Assembly: GCF_022647665.1 (NCBI RefSeq)
Contig: NZ_CP071872.1
Coordinates: 6,572,001-6,636,000, forward strand
DNA: 64,000 nucleotides
Source: Streptomyces formicae
GTDB lineage: Bacteria > Actinomycetota > Actinomycetes > Streptomycetales > Streptomycetaceae
Direction of reading: 5' to 3'
The notes beneath the pieces are model-generated. The model was not told the origin of the DNA. It was given only the letters and a program-made list of their open reading frames with translations, and searched no databases. The translations under genes were made by a program, and so were the position numbers. Shown here piece by piece: positions 34,352 to 42,516 of the stretch; the stretch's first letter is position 1, and each line of letters begins with the position of its first letter.

Positions 34352-37271
34352 GTGTCACCTCGAGTCCGTCGGTGCTGCTGTAGTCGAGTCGGAAGCCGGC
34401 CAGCCGGGCTTGCGCCCGCTGGACGGATGCTGGCATAGAGGTATGACAATCGGCGCTGACCTGGAGAAACAGCTGGCCGTCCAGCCAGTGGGCGTCCTTG
34501 TGCTGCCACTCACGGACCCCGAACTGCTCGAGTTCGGCAATCACTTGGTCAACGATCCAGGCTCCGGAGAGCTCCACCGGGAGCCGCAGTCCGCTGGCGG
34601 CAGCCGCGCGGGCGGCCCGTGCCGTGGGCACCGCGTCGCTAGGCAGCGGCAGCCCGCCTTCTCCATCAGGCAGCCACTCCACGGTGGTCAGCGAACCGTC
34701 CGGATGGCGCTGTACTACGAGGACCTCCAGCGACTCGCCGCTGTCCCGGACCTGGGCACGGCCGGACCGGGTGTCCTCGGCGTCCTGAACGTCGTGCCGG
34801 AGCCAGCCGGCGAGGGATCTGCCGTCCTTGCCGACCCCGGCGACGCGGAACGTGTCCGCCTTGCGCTCCTTCTCCCGCTGCACGGTCTCGTGCTGCAGGC
34901 GGGCGGCGTCCATGGCTTCCTGCCAGGCGGCCGGGCCGATCACCCCATCGCCGTACGCGCACTGCACGAGCGGGCTGATCTCGTCCGGCAGCCGGACCGG
35001 ATCCCCCTTCTCCAGGAAGGGCCACAGGGCCGCGGCCGACGTCAGCAGCACATGCCGCCCATACACGGTCGCCGACCCGCGCACGGGCTCGGGCACCTGC
35101 GCCGTCCAGTCCGCTACGCCCGTGATCAGGCAGCGCGCGGTGCCCAGCTTCCCGGGCCTTGGCCGTAGGTGCCGGTGCAGCCGCCCCATCCGCTGCAGCA
35201 CCAGGTCGACCGGGGCCAGATCGGTCACCAGAAGGTCGAAGTCGACGTCGAGCGACTGCTCGGCAACCTGACTGGCCACCACCACATGCCGCACCGGCCG
35301 GGCATCGGTCTCCCCGTCCCCGAGCCGCATTGGCGGACCGAACAGCCTCAGCAGCTCCGCATCCTTGGCCGCACGGTCCAGATCGAGGAACCGAGCGTGC
35401 GCCACCGACACCTCGATGCCGTCCCTTTTCAGCTCTTCCCGGAGGTGCTTCGCCGTGGCATGCACCCTCTTGACGGTGTTACGGACGACCAGGGCGCATC
35501 CGCCGTTCGCCAGCTCCGACCGCAGCCGCCTTGCGAGCACGTCCAGTCCGTCGTCGAGCCGCTCCACGAGCACCTCGGCCGTCCGCGAGGACCGCCCCGG
35601 CTCCACCACCTCCGGCACACCACCGGGCGCGACGGACGTGATCAGCGGATATCCCTCCGCCTCCCTCAGCGCCACAAACCGCTCGTCGTCCCTTTCCGCC
35701 CCCGCGTACGCCTCGACGAGCCAACGCCGGCGGTCCGCGGGCAGCGTCGCCGAGAGCACCACCACCGGCACCCCGTACGCACCGAGCCAGCCCAGCACCC
35801 GCTCCAGATACGTGTTCATGTACGCGTCGTACGCATGCGCCTCGTCGATCACAACGACCTTCCCGGCCACCGCCAGATGACGCAGCGCCAGATGCCGGGT
35901 ACGCAGCCCTGCCATCAGGAGCTGGTCGATGGTGCCGACCACGAACGACGACAGCAGATGGCGCTTGCGGCCCCGCAGCCACTGGTGCGCAACGAGCTCG
36001 GCACGGGCGGCAACACTGTCCTCGGCAGGCCGGAAGTCGCCGTCGTCACCGTCCAGGTCGACAGCGGAGATGTCCTGCGCGGAGCCCTTCAACAGCTCGG
36101 CATACCCCTTGTTCAGGGAAGCCTTGGAGTGCGCCAGCCGCACCGACCAGCGCTCACCGCCCTCCGCCACCGGAAGCCGGTCCAGCCACTTCACCACCCG
36201 CGGGAACATCGCGTTGCTGGTCGCCATCGTCGGCAGGGCGAAAAAGCAGCCCCCAGCCCCGGACCGCGCGGCCAGGATCTCGGCGGCCGCCAGCGCCGCT
36301 TCCGTCTTCCCCTCCCCCATCGGCGCCTCGACAACGATCAGTCCCGGCACCGACATCCGGTGGGCCACTCGCATAGCAGCCTCCTGCACCGGCCGTGGCC
36401 GCGCCCCCGTCGGCAGCTCGAACCGGGCCGCGAAGAGCTCCTCTGCGTCCTGCACGGGCAACGCCGGCCGCCACGGGCCGGGAAGATCGAGCCCCCTCCA
36501 GGCGGCCGCTATCCGCTCCTCGTCCCTACTGGGCCGGTCCTCGGGAAAATATGGAAACAGATCCCGGTTGCTTGCGATCCAGTCAGACACGATGACGATC
36601 GCCGACAGCAGCACCTGCACGGTCTGCGGCAACTTGACCGTCCCCCACTCCTCCAGCCGGTCCCGCACCCCGAAGTGGTCCGCGCACGCCTCGATCAACT
36701 CCCGCTGCACTTGCGCCCACAGCGCCTCACTCGGTCCGGGCGTACGCAGCAGCTCCGGGTGCGCATCGAGGTCGGTCGCCTGCACGGACTCCGGCGGCAC
36801 CCCGTGATGCCCGCCGATAATCACGGTGAGCTGTCCGGTCATCGGCCGCTTCCAGCCGTGGCACTCAACCAGCCAGTCCCGCAGCAGCACCTGCCCGGCC
36901 AGCCCGTGCGGGGCTTTCGCTCGGTCCGGCATCGCCTTCCGGGACTTCATCTCCAGCCCCGCCTCACGCATCCGCTCGGCCAACGCCTCGGACTGGCAGG
37001 CGAACGCCGGCGTGGCCTTCCCGAGGTCGTGCACCCCTGCCAGCCACACAGCCAGCAACCGCCCGTCCCCCTCCCCCGCAGGCAACGCATCTTCGATCCG
37101 CCACCGCACAGCCTCCGGCAGCCAGTGATCCCAGAGCAGCCCGGCCACCGCCCCGCTGTCCGCCATGTGCCGCCACAACGGCAGCCACTCGTCGGCGCTG
37201 CGAGCGGGATCCTGATTGCTCTTGGCCCATATTCGGTGGGCGGGGACGGAGAGGTGTCCAGGATCAAGCAT
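34341..37271 (-). CDS. cas3: Cas3 HD nuclease-helicase
   Basis: A 976-residue Cas3 that degrades the target strand after Cascade binding. HD nuclease: HMADSGAV (His35) and GVHDLGKATPAF (His81-Asp82), then MTGQLTVIIGGHHGVPP. Helicase: Walker A APMGEGKTEAAL near 315 to 325, DEAH in VVIDEAHAYDAYMNTYLERV near 470, SATLP, and the C-terminal SQVAEQSLDVDFDLLVTDLAP then QRMGRLHRH motif VI. All motifs are intact. It is the first gene of the leftward operon and starts 237 bases from the mini-array. Its stop is 11 bases into cse1. Confidence 0.96.
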   Translation of the reverse strand: MLDPGHLSVPAHRIWAKSNQDPARSADEWLPLWRHMADSGAVAGLLWDHWLPEAVRWRIEDALPAGEGDGRLLAVWLAGVHDLGKATPAFACQSEALAERMREAGLEMKSRKAMPDRAKAPHGLAGQVLLRDWLVECHGWKRPMTGQLTVIIGGHHGVPPESVQATDLDAHPELLRTPGPSEALWAQVQRELIEACADHFGVRDRLEEWGTVKLPQTVQVLLSAIVIVSDWIASNRDLFPYFPEDRPSRDEERIAAAWRGLDLPGPWRPALPVQDAEELFAARFELPTGARPRPVQEAAMRVAHRMSVPGLIVVEAPMGEGKTEAALAAAEILAARSGAGGCFFALPTMATSNAMFPRVVKWLDRLPVAEGGERWSVRLAHSKASLNKGYAELLKGSAQDISAVDLDGDDGDFRPAEDSVAARAELVAHQWLRGRKRHLLSSFVVGTIDQLLMAGLRTRHLALRHLAVAGKVVVIDEAHAYDAYMNTYLERVLGWLGAYGVPVVVLSATLPADRRRWLVEAYAGAERDDERFVALREAEGYPLITSVAPGGVPEVVEPGRSSRTAEVLVERLDDGLDVLARRLRSELANGGCALVVRNTVKRVHATAKHLREELKRDGIEVSVAHARFLDLDRAAKDAELLRLFGPPMRLGDGETDARPVRHVVVASQVAEQSLDVDFDLLVTDLAPVDLVLQRMGRLHRHLRPRPGKLGTARCLITGVADWTAQVPEPVRGSATVYGRHVLLTSAAALWPFLEKGDPVRLPDEISPLVQCAYGDGVIGPAAWQEAMDAARLQHETVQREKERKADTFRVAGVGKDGRSLAGWLRHDVQDAEDTRSGRAQVRDSGESLEVLVVQRHPDGSLTTVEWLPDGEGGLPLPSDAVPTARAARAAAASGLRLPVELSGAWIVDQVIAELEQFGVREWQHKDAHWLDGQLFLQVSADCHTSMPASVQRAQARLAGFRLDYSSTDGLEVTREG

Positions 37272-37508
37272 GCGTCCTCAACTCGACTGCCAAAGATGGA
37301 TGTTGAGGGTGCACCCGCCAGCGGCATCGCCGCCCCGGAGGGCGGGTGCACCGCGGCCCCAGCATGGAGGAAATCTGGCGGCACGTCAATTCTCGACTAA
37401 GCGCGGTACAACTGACAAGTTCCGTTATTTGACTCACCGCTGCCTGCGAGGTGTCTCCGGATGCGCCCCGGGGCAGCTTCGGACGACACTGCCCCGAGGC
37501 GACGCTTC
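37272..37508 (-). promoter_or_regulatory. cas operon upstream region with two hairpins
   Basis: The space between the mini-array and cas3. It should hold the cas promoter. Two stems are visible: a perfect 12-bp stem GGTGCACCCGCC at 37308 to 37319 with complement at 37341 to 37352, and an imperfect 12-bp stem at 37464 to 37475 and 37490 to 37501 just left of the mini-array, which could end its transcript. No activator site is recognised. Confidence 0.5.
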
Positions 37509-37657
37509 AGCCCATCCCCGCGTGCACGGGGAGCAGTTCCCCGAACTCCATCGCGGTACTACGGACAAGGGATCATCCCCGCGTGCGCGGGGAGCAGAAG
37601 GGTGTGAGCTGCCGAGGGCCGCGAGGAACGAGGCATTCCCACATACCCAGAGAGCAG
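37509..37657 (-). CRISPR. mini CRISPR array upstream of cas3
   Basis: Two good repeats (37509 to 37536 and 37570 to 37597) and a strongly decayed third (37631 to 37657, ending AGAGAGCAG), all exactly 61 bases apart, in the same orientation as the main array. The first has the GTGCAC variant of the main array's trailer end, the second the GTGCGC form. The outer edges of the repeats differ (CCCAT and ATCAT for TCCAT). There is no clear leader on the right side, where IS3-family debris begins. Confidence 0.9.
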
Positions 37658-37756
37658 TCAACCACACCTGACCAAATCAACAAGGCTGCTCGCCGCCCGC
37701 CAGACCCCGGCTGAACATGCTCTCCACGGCCGTGCCCGAACACTGAACCCGCGTGC

Positions 37757-37944
37757 TGCACGACGACGGTACGCGCAGCCTCCCGCGGCGAGAGGGAAGC
37801 GTCGCCCAGTTCGTTCTTCAGGGTGGCGAAGAAGGACTCGCCAGCGCGTTGTCCCAGCACTGCCCGGTGCGGCCGATCGAGAGACTGACGCCGAACTCCC
37901 TAGCCAGAAGGGCGAACTCACGGCTGGTGTATCCGGGACGTACC
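37757..37944 (-). pseudogene. IS3-family transposase OrfB fragment, frameshifted
   Basis: On the minus strand the translation reads GYTSREFALLAREFGVSLSIG then RTGQCWDNALA and, after a one-base deletion, ESFFATLKNELGDASLSPREAA. CWDNALAESFFATLK is the hallmark catalytic Glu region of IS3-family OrfB. No start, stop or flanking parts remain in frame. The deletion lies in GCGCTGG(C)GAG. It is separate from, and opposite to, the C-terminal fragment at 38093. Confidence 0.75.
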
Positions 37945-38092
37945 GGCGTCACCGATGACTACTGGGATGGTGTCGGAGGTACGACGCCACCGCGCTGGGA
38001 TATCCCCGGGGGCCAGCGCGTAGCGGTAGCGGCCCGCACCCAGCAGGGCCGCCGGCCTCGGATGTAGAGCAAGACCCCGCCCCTGGCACAGC

Positions 38093-38212
38093 CAGGCCGC
38101 CGCCCGCACCGCGATATTCGAGTGGATCGAAAGCTGGCACACCTTGCAGCGGCTGCACAGCAGTCTCGGCTACCGCACACCCGCCGGCTACGAGGCCACC
38201 CTCGATGCCTGA
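38093..38212 (+). pseudogene. IS3-family transposase C-terminal fragment
   Basis: Plus-strand translation QAAARTAIFEWIESWHTLQRL then HSSLGYRTPAGYEATLDA and stop: the last 39 residues of an IS3-family OrfB (IFEWIE...RRHSSLGY type). After the stop, TGTCCGTCAAAGCGGAAC at about 38227 looks like the end of the element. Together with the inverted fragment at 37757 it shows an IS3 element that was broken and partly inverted. Confidence 0.75.
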
Positions 38213-38430
38213 CCACCACACAGATGGTGTCCGTCAAAGCGGAACAAGCTCAGCCCTCAACTCAGCTGGGGAGAAGGTGGGCCATGGGCTCACAGCGCAA
38301 CACCGGCTTCAGCGATACCGGATCACCTCGTGGCATATGGCTGAGGACGGGACCTCCGGCTGACAGCGAGTCCTGCGCCTCTGTTCTGCTCCGCGGGCTG
38401 AACAGGGGCGCCGCTGAATCCGGGTAGCCG

Positions 38431-39669
38431 TCAGGCCGCCTCAGAGAAGTCACGCTCCGTGGCCGCAGCGCTCATGGCCCACTCGACAGCTGCCACGACC
38501 TCGTCGTCCGAGGACTCCAGCAGATGGCCGTAGCGGTCGACGGTCGTCGTGATCGACTCGTGACCGAGGCGAGCCTGGATAACTGGGAGCGGAACCCGGC
38601 CGGCGATGAGCCACGACGCGTGAGTGTGGCGGAGGTCGTGGATTCTCGGGCGTTTCGTGAGGCCAGCGGCGTTCGCGGCGTCCAAGGCCGGCTTCCACCG
38701 GTGCGCGTGGAACACGCCAGAGTGCCAAGCACCGCCCCCTGGGGCAGTGAACACCAGGTCCGTGGGCTGCCTCCCCTTGCAGAGCCGCTGGAAGAGTTTC
38801 ACCTGCGCAGAGGTGAGGACGAGGGTCCGGCGTGACTTCTTCGTCTTGGGTGCACCAAGGAACGTCCCGCCCTCCCCTCGCCGCTTCCAAGCGCGCTGGA
38901 CACGGAGGGTGGGCCGCTTGGAGGCGAAGGTGAAGTCCCGCGGCTGCAACGCGGTCACCTCGCCCCACCGCAGGCCGGTGCTCACCAGTGCCTCAATGAT
39001 GTCGGCGGCATCGGGGCGAACATGCGTCTTCAGCAGCGCGTACTCCCCCGGCTCGAGGAAGACCTCGTCGTCCTCGGTGTCGTTTCCCTTTGGCAGTCGC
39101 GTGTGCGCGCACGGGTTCGAGTCACGCAGGGAGGGATCGGCTTCGACGGCAGATTGCAGGATGCTGTAAAGCAAGCCGTGCAGGTTGGCGATCGTCTTCG
39201 GCGCGTACGAGCGGCGCACAGTCCCCGGAGGGTGAAGAGGTCCGGACCTCCCGTGCCGGAGGTCCAGAACCCACCGGCTGACGTGATCCCTGGTGATCTT
39301 GGCACCTCGGTCGGAGACGGTCATCTGCCCGAACCACGGGATCATGTGGTTGTCAATGAACCTCGTGTAGTTGGTCCTGGTGTGGTCGGATATGTCCGTC
39401 AACAGTACAACGTAAGCATGAGCGTATGCAGGGAATGTTTCCGCGGCCGTGATGGGTGACTCGTCAGGGTCCACAAATCCCTTGCCTTTGACCCACCCCG
39501 GAGGCCATTGCTGTCCGTGACCATTTACAAGATCACGAAAGCGCTCCGCCTGGGTCGCATCGTCGAAGGTCTCGCGGCACCAACTGCCGGTCCGAGAGCC
39601 ACCGCTGCGCCAGACGACGGTGCACGAGGGGTCCCCGGTCTTCCTGGGATTTGTCTTGATCGACGCCAT
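38431..39669 (-). CDS. int: site-specific tyrosine recombinase (integrase)
   Basis: A 412-residue phage/ICE-type integrase. A SAM-like N-terminal domain covers about 75 to 180. The catalytic domain has Arg in TGLRWGEV, H-x2-R in IHDLRHTHASW, His in LGHES and the nucleophile Tyr in TTVDRYGHL, all in proper order. ATG 39669 is chosen; a TTG two codons earlier is possible, and neither has a strong ribosome site. The gene starts about 105 bases from the 3' end of the CAU tRNA, a common attachment-site arrangement. No excisionase, replication or transfer gene is seen beside it, so the element it served is probably degraded. Confidence 0.92.
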   Translation of the reverse strand: MASIKTNPRKTGDPSCTVVWRSGGSRTGSWCRETFDDATQAERFRDLVNGHGQQWPPGWVKGKGFVDPDESPITAAETFPAYAHAYVVLLTDISDHTRTNYTRFIDNHMIPWFGQMTVSDRGAKITRDHVSRWVLDLRHGRSGPLHPPGTVRRSYAPKTIANLHGLLYSILQSAVEADPSLRDSNPCAHTRLPKGNDTEDDEVFLEPGEYALLKTHVRPDAADIIEALVSTGLRWGEVTALQPRDFTFASKRPTLRVQRAWKRRGEGGTFLGAPKTKKSRRTLVLTSAQVKLFQRLCKGRQPTDLVFTAPGGGAWHSGVFHAHRWKPALDAANAAGLTKRPRIHDLRHTHASWLIAGRVPLPVIQARLGHESITTTVDRYGHLLESSDDEVVAAVEWAMSAAATERDFSEAA

Positions 39670-39773
39670 AACCAAGATCGTACGGTGGTTGGGTGTGGCG
39701 TTGGTTAGGCGAACACCCCACCCGTGCTATGGCCGGTCGAACGTTTCCGCTGGTCACATCGTTTCTGCTGCGG

Positions 39774-39847
39774 TGGGGCGGGTGGGACTCGAACCCACGG
39801 CCGACGGATTATGAGTCCGCTGCTCTAACCGGCTGAGCTACCGCCCC
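39774..39847 (-). tRNA. tRNA with CAU anticodon (Ile2 or elongator Met)
   Basis: A 74-base cloverleaf on the minus strand with a seven-pair acceptor stem GGGGCGG/CCGCCCC, D-arm GCTCAGCCGGTTAGAGC, anticodon stem CGGACTCATAATCCG and T-arm GTGGGTTCGAGTCCCAC. No CCA is encoded. CAU could be lysidine-modified tRNA-Ile2 or elongator Met; I lean to Ile2 but cannot decide by eye. Its 3' end faces the integrase gene. Confidence 0.93.
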
Positions 39848-40036
39848 TAACGGCGCGTCGCGCACATTTGTGCGCGCCGTCTGCCGCAGCATAGCCGCTC
39901 ATACGATCTCCTGCCTCGGCGGGCGGCTTCGCTGTGCCCATGAGGACTTCGCTGCCGGGCGTGCGGTTCCGGCGGGCGGCGAAAAGCCGGGTCACGGCAT
40001 GAAAAAGGACCCTCAAGGGGTCCTCTTCCGCTACCG

Positions 40037-40109
40037 CTCCCCCGGCTGGACTCGAACCAGCAACCCTCCGGTTAACAGCCGAATGCTCTGCCAATTGAGC
40101 TACAGGGGA
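40037..40109 (-). tRNA. tRNA-Asn (GTT)
   Basis: A 73-base cloverleaf on the minus strand: acceptor TCCCCTG/CGGGGGA, D-arm GCTCAATTGGCAGAGC, anticodon loop CTGTTAA, T-arm GCTGGTTCGAGTCCAGC. CCA is not encoded. Confidence 0.95.
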
Positions 40110-40114
40110 TCGCG

Positions 40115-40187
40115 CTCCCCCGACTGGACTCGAACCAGTAACCTGCCGGTTAACAGCCGGCTGCTCTGCCAATTGAGCTACAGGGGA
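40115..40187 (-). tRNA. tRNA-Asn (GTT), second copy
   Basis: A 73-base cloverleaf five bases from the first tRNA-Asn and nearly identical. It differs in the anticodon stem (GCCGGCTGTTAACCGGC instead of ATTCGGCTGTTAACCGGAG) and in the T-stem (ACTGG for GCTGG). It would be transcribed first of the pair. Confidence 0.95.
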
Positions 40188-40406
40188 TTGCCACGTGTGC
40201 ACCGAACGTACCTCCCCCGGGCGTCCCGGGCGGCGCTCGCTCGCTGCGACACATACATTAGCGCAAGCAGGGGGGTGCTCCGCCAATCGGTTTCCCCCGG
40301 TGACCTCCGGGGTGATCTCGGAGGACGGCGGGTAGGCGGGCAGCACAGCCCCACGTCCGTATCGACATCGGCGTCGCGACGACGGCGCCGGCGAAGGGTG
40401 GCAGCC

Positions 40407-40709
40407 ATGCGCTACCGGCTCACGTTCATCGCCGGAGTGGCCCTCGGTTACGTGCTCGGCACGCGCGCCGGGCGGGAGCGTTACGAGCAGCTGAAGAAGT
40501 CCGCCCGGGAGTTCGCGCAGAACCCGGCGGTGCGCAATGCCGCCGAGTCCGCCGCGCAGACGAGCCGCGAGGTGGCCGGGAAGGCGTTCGCCGCGGTAAG
40601 CGACACGATCGGCGACCGGATGCCCGACGCCGTTGCCGACCGGGTGCGCTCGCTGCGGGAGCGTGGCCAGGGCGGCGGCGAGGACGACTGGGGCACGACC
40701 AACACGTAG
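40407..40709 (+). CDS. YtxH-like small membrane-anchored protein
   Basis: A 100-residue protein starting MRYRLTFIAGVALGYVLGTRAGRERYEQ. One N-terminal transmembrane helix with a small-residue pattern is followed by an amphipathic Ala/Glu-rich helix (AVRNAAESAAQTSREVAGKAF) and an acidic Gly-rich end. This is the YtxH-type layout. ATG 40407 has AAGGG about eight bases upstream. It is the first gene on the core side of the tRNAs. Role unknown, possibly envelope stress. Confidence 0.82.
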   Translation: MRYRLTFIAGVALGYVLGTRAGRERYEQLKKSAREFAQNPAVRNAAESAAQTSREVAGKAFAAVSDTIGDRMPDAVADRVRSLRERGQGGGEDDWGTTNT

Positions 40710-40858
40710 CCCCAGGCCCCGGCCCTGCGGACCCCCGGACCCCCGGGCGGGCGCGGCCCCCCGGGCCGTGCCCCGCTCGGGTGCAGCCCGCATGCTGCCT
40801 CATTCGTGACCACGGCCACGGCCGTATCAGCCTCCCGAGTGCGGCAGAATCTGACGGC

Positions 40859-42298
40859 ATGGGGATAGTCGCCGGGCTGGACAGTTCGTCCGCATTCACT
40901 CGCATCGTCGTCTGCGACACGGACACGGGTGCCGTGCTGCGTCAGGGATACGCGCAGCATCCCGTCGAGTCGAAAGCCGGTGACGTCGATCCGCAGGCGT
41001 GGCTGCTGTCGCTCGGCGAGGCCGCGGCCGGCGGGCTGCTGGAGGGCGTGCAGGCCATCGGGGTGTCCGCGCAGCAGTACGGGGTGATCCCGCTCGACGC
41101 GTCCGGGGCGCCGGTACGGGCCGCGCTGGTCGGGAACGACAAGCGGGCGCAGGTCGCCGCGGCGGATCTGGTCGAGGGGTTCGGCGGGCGGCAGGCGTGG
41201 GCCGAGGCCGTCGGGTGCGTACCGCAGTCCGGGCTGCCGGTGGCGAAGCTGCGGTGGCTGGCAGGTGCCGAGCCGGAGGCGGCCCAGCGCACCGCGCTCG
41301 TGATGCAGCCGCACGACTGGCTGGTGTGGCAACTGCTGGGCAGGCCCACGCGGCGCACGACGGACCGCGGTGGGGCGTCGTCGACCGGATACTGGTCGGC
41401 GGGTACCGGCTCCTACCGCCCTGACCTGGTGGAACTGGCCCTCGGCCACCAGGCGGCGCTGCCCGAGGTGCTCGGCCCGTCCGACGCGGCCGGGACGACT
41501 CCGGAGGGGCTGCTGATCTCGGCGGGCACCGGCGAGACGATGGCCGCGGCCTTCGGTCTCGGGCTCAGCCCCGGCGACGCGGTGGTGTCGCTCGGAGCCT
41601 CCGGCTCCGTGATGGCCGTGCACCACGAGGCGCTCGCCGACCCGTCCGGAATGATCACTTCCTTCGCGGACGCCACCGGCATGCACCTCCCGGTCGTCCA
41701 CACCCTCAATGCCGTACGGGCGCTGCGCGGCACCGCCGAGCTGCTGGGCCTGACCGATCTGGCGGAGCTGTCGGAGCTCGCCATGAAGTCGACGCCGGGT
41801 GCGTCGGGGCTCGTCCTGCTCCCCTATCTCGAGGGCGAGCGCACCCCGCACCTGCCGCACACCGCGGGCACGCTCACCGGGCTGCGGCGCGAGTCGATGA
41901 AGCGGGAGCACCTGGCCCGCGCGGCCTTCGAGGGCATGCTGTGCGGGCTGGCCGACGCGCTGGACGTCCTGCGCGGACGGGGCGTGGACGTGCGGCGGGT
42001 GTTCCTGCTGGGGCCGGCGGCCGAGCTGCCCGCCGTCCAGGCCGCGGCGCCCGCGATCTTCGCCGCGCAGGTCGTCGTGCCGCAGCCCGCGGACTACGCG
42101 GCACTCGGCGCGGCCCGGCAGGCGGCATGGGCGCTCGGCGTCGCGCAGGGGACGCTCGCCCCGCACACCCCGCCGGCCTGGCAGGGTGCGGCGGCGCAGG
42201 TCTTCGAGCCCGGTGAGGAGCTGCCGGTGGGCCAGGCGGTGCGCCAGCAATACATCGCCACACGGGACCAGCTGCACCCCGGCGCCTTCGGCGGCTGA
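40859..42298 (+). CDS. FGGY-family carbohydrate kinase (xylulokinase-like)
   Basis: A 479-residue kinase with the duplicated actin-like ATPase fold. The start MGIVAGLDSSSAFTRIVVCD is the first phosphate loop; IGVSAQQYGVIPLD and LVGNDKRAQ (substrate region), VMQPHDWLVWQLLGRP, GASSTGYW and GDAVVSLGASGSVMAV follow in order. Xylulokinase or a related sugar kinase is likely, but the substrate cannot be fixed. ATG 40859 is chosen as the fold begins there; the ribosome site is weak. No sugar isomerase or transporter is adjacent. Confidence 0.85.
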   Translation: MGIVAGLDSSSAFTRIVVCDTDTGAVLRQGYAQHPVESKAGDVDPQAWLLSLGEAAAGGLLEGVQAIGVSAQQYGVIPLDASGAPVRAALVGNDKRAQVAAADLVEGFGGRQAWAEAVGCVPQSGLPVAKLRWLAGAEPEAAQRTALVMQPHDWLVWQLLGRPTRRTTDRGGASSTGYWSAGTGSYRPDLVELALGHQAALPEVLGPSDAAGTTPEGLLISAGTGETMAAAFGLGLSPGDAVVSLGASGSVMAVHHEALADPSGMITSFADATGMHLPVVHTLNAVRALRGTAELLGLTDLAELSELAMKSTPGASGLVLLPYLEGERTPHLPHTAGTLTGLRRESMKREHLARAAFEGMLCGLADALDVLRGRGVDVRRVFLLGPAAELPAVQAAAPAIFAAQVVVPQPADYAALGAARQAAWALGVAQGTLAPHTPPAWQGAAAQVFEPGEELPVGQAVRQQYIATRDQLHPGAFGG

Positions 42299-42516
42299 CA
42301 ACCCCGAGGGCCGAGGCGAGGGCCGAGGCACGGGCCGAGACGAGCGCCGAGACGAGGGGCCGACTGCGCCCCCGACGCCCTTCCGCGCTGACAACCCGGA
42401 GGGCCTGGGCGCGCGTTCTTGACCCGGGCTTGGCGCAAACCCTTGGGCAGCACCCGCTGGAGTGACGCAGTATTGGGGCGACCTCCACGACTTCGCCGAC
42501 CCGAGAGACCCTTGGC

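Noticed and set aside
35169..37400. A 743-codon plus-strand frame opposite cas3
   Set aside because: It is antisense to intact Cas3 helicase motifs and rich in Arg, Pro and His, a composition shadow.
39774..39847. Calling the CAU tRNA an initiator tRNA
   Set aside because: The acceptor stem begins with a paired G-C, whereas bacterial initiators have an unpaired first base, and the anticodon stem lacks the three G-C pairs of initiators.
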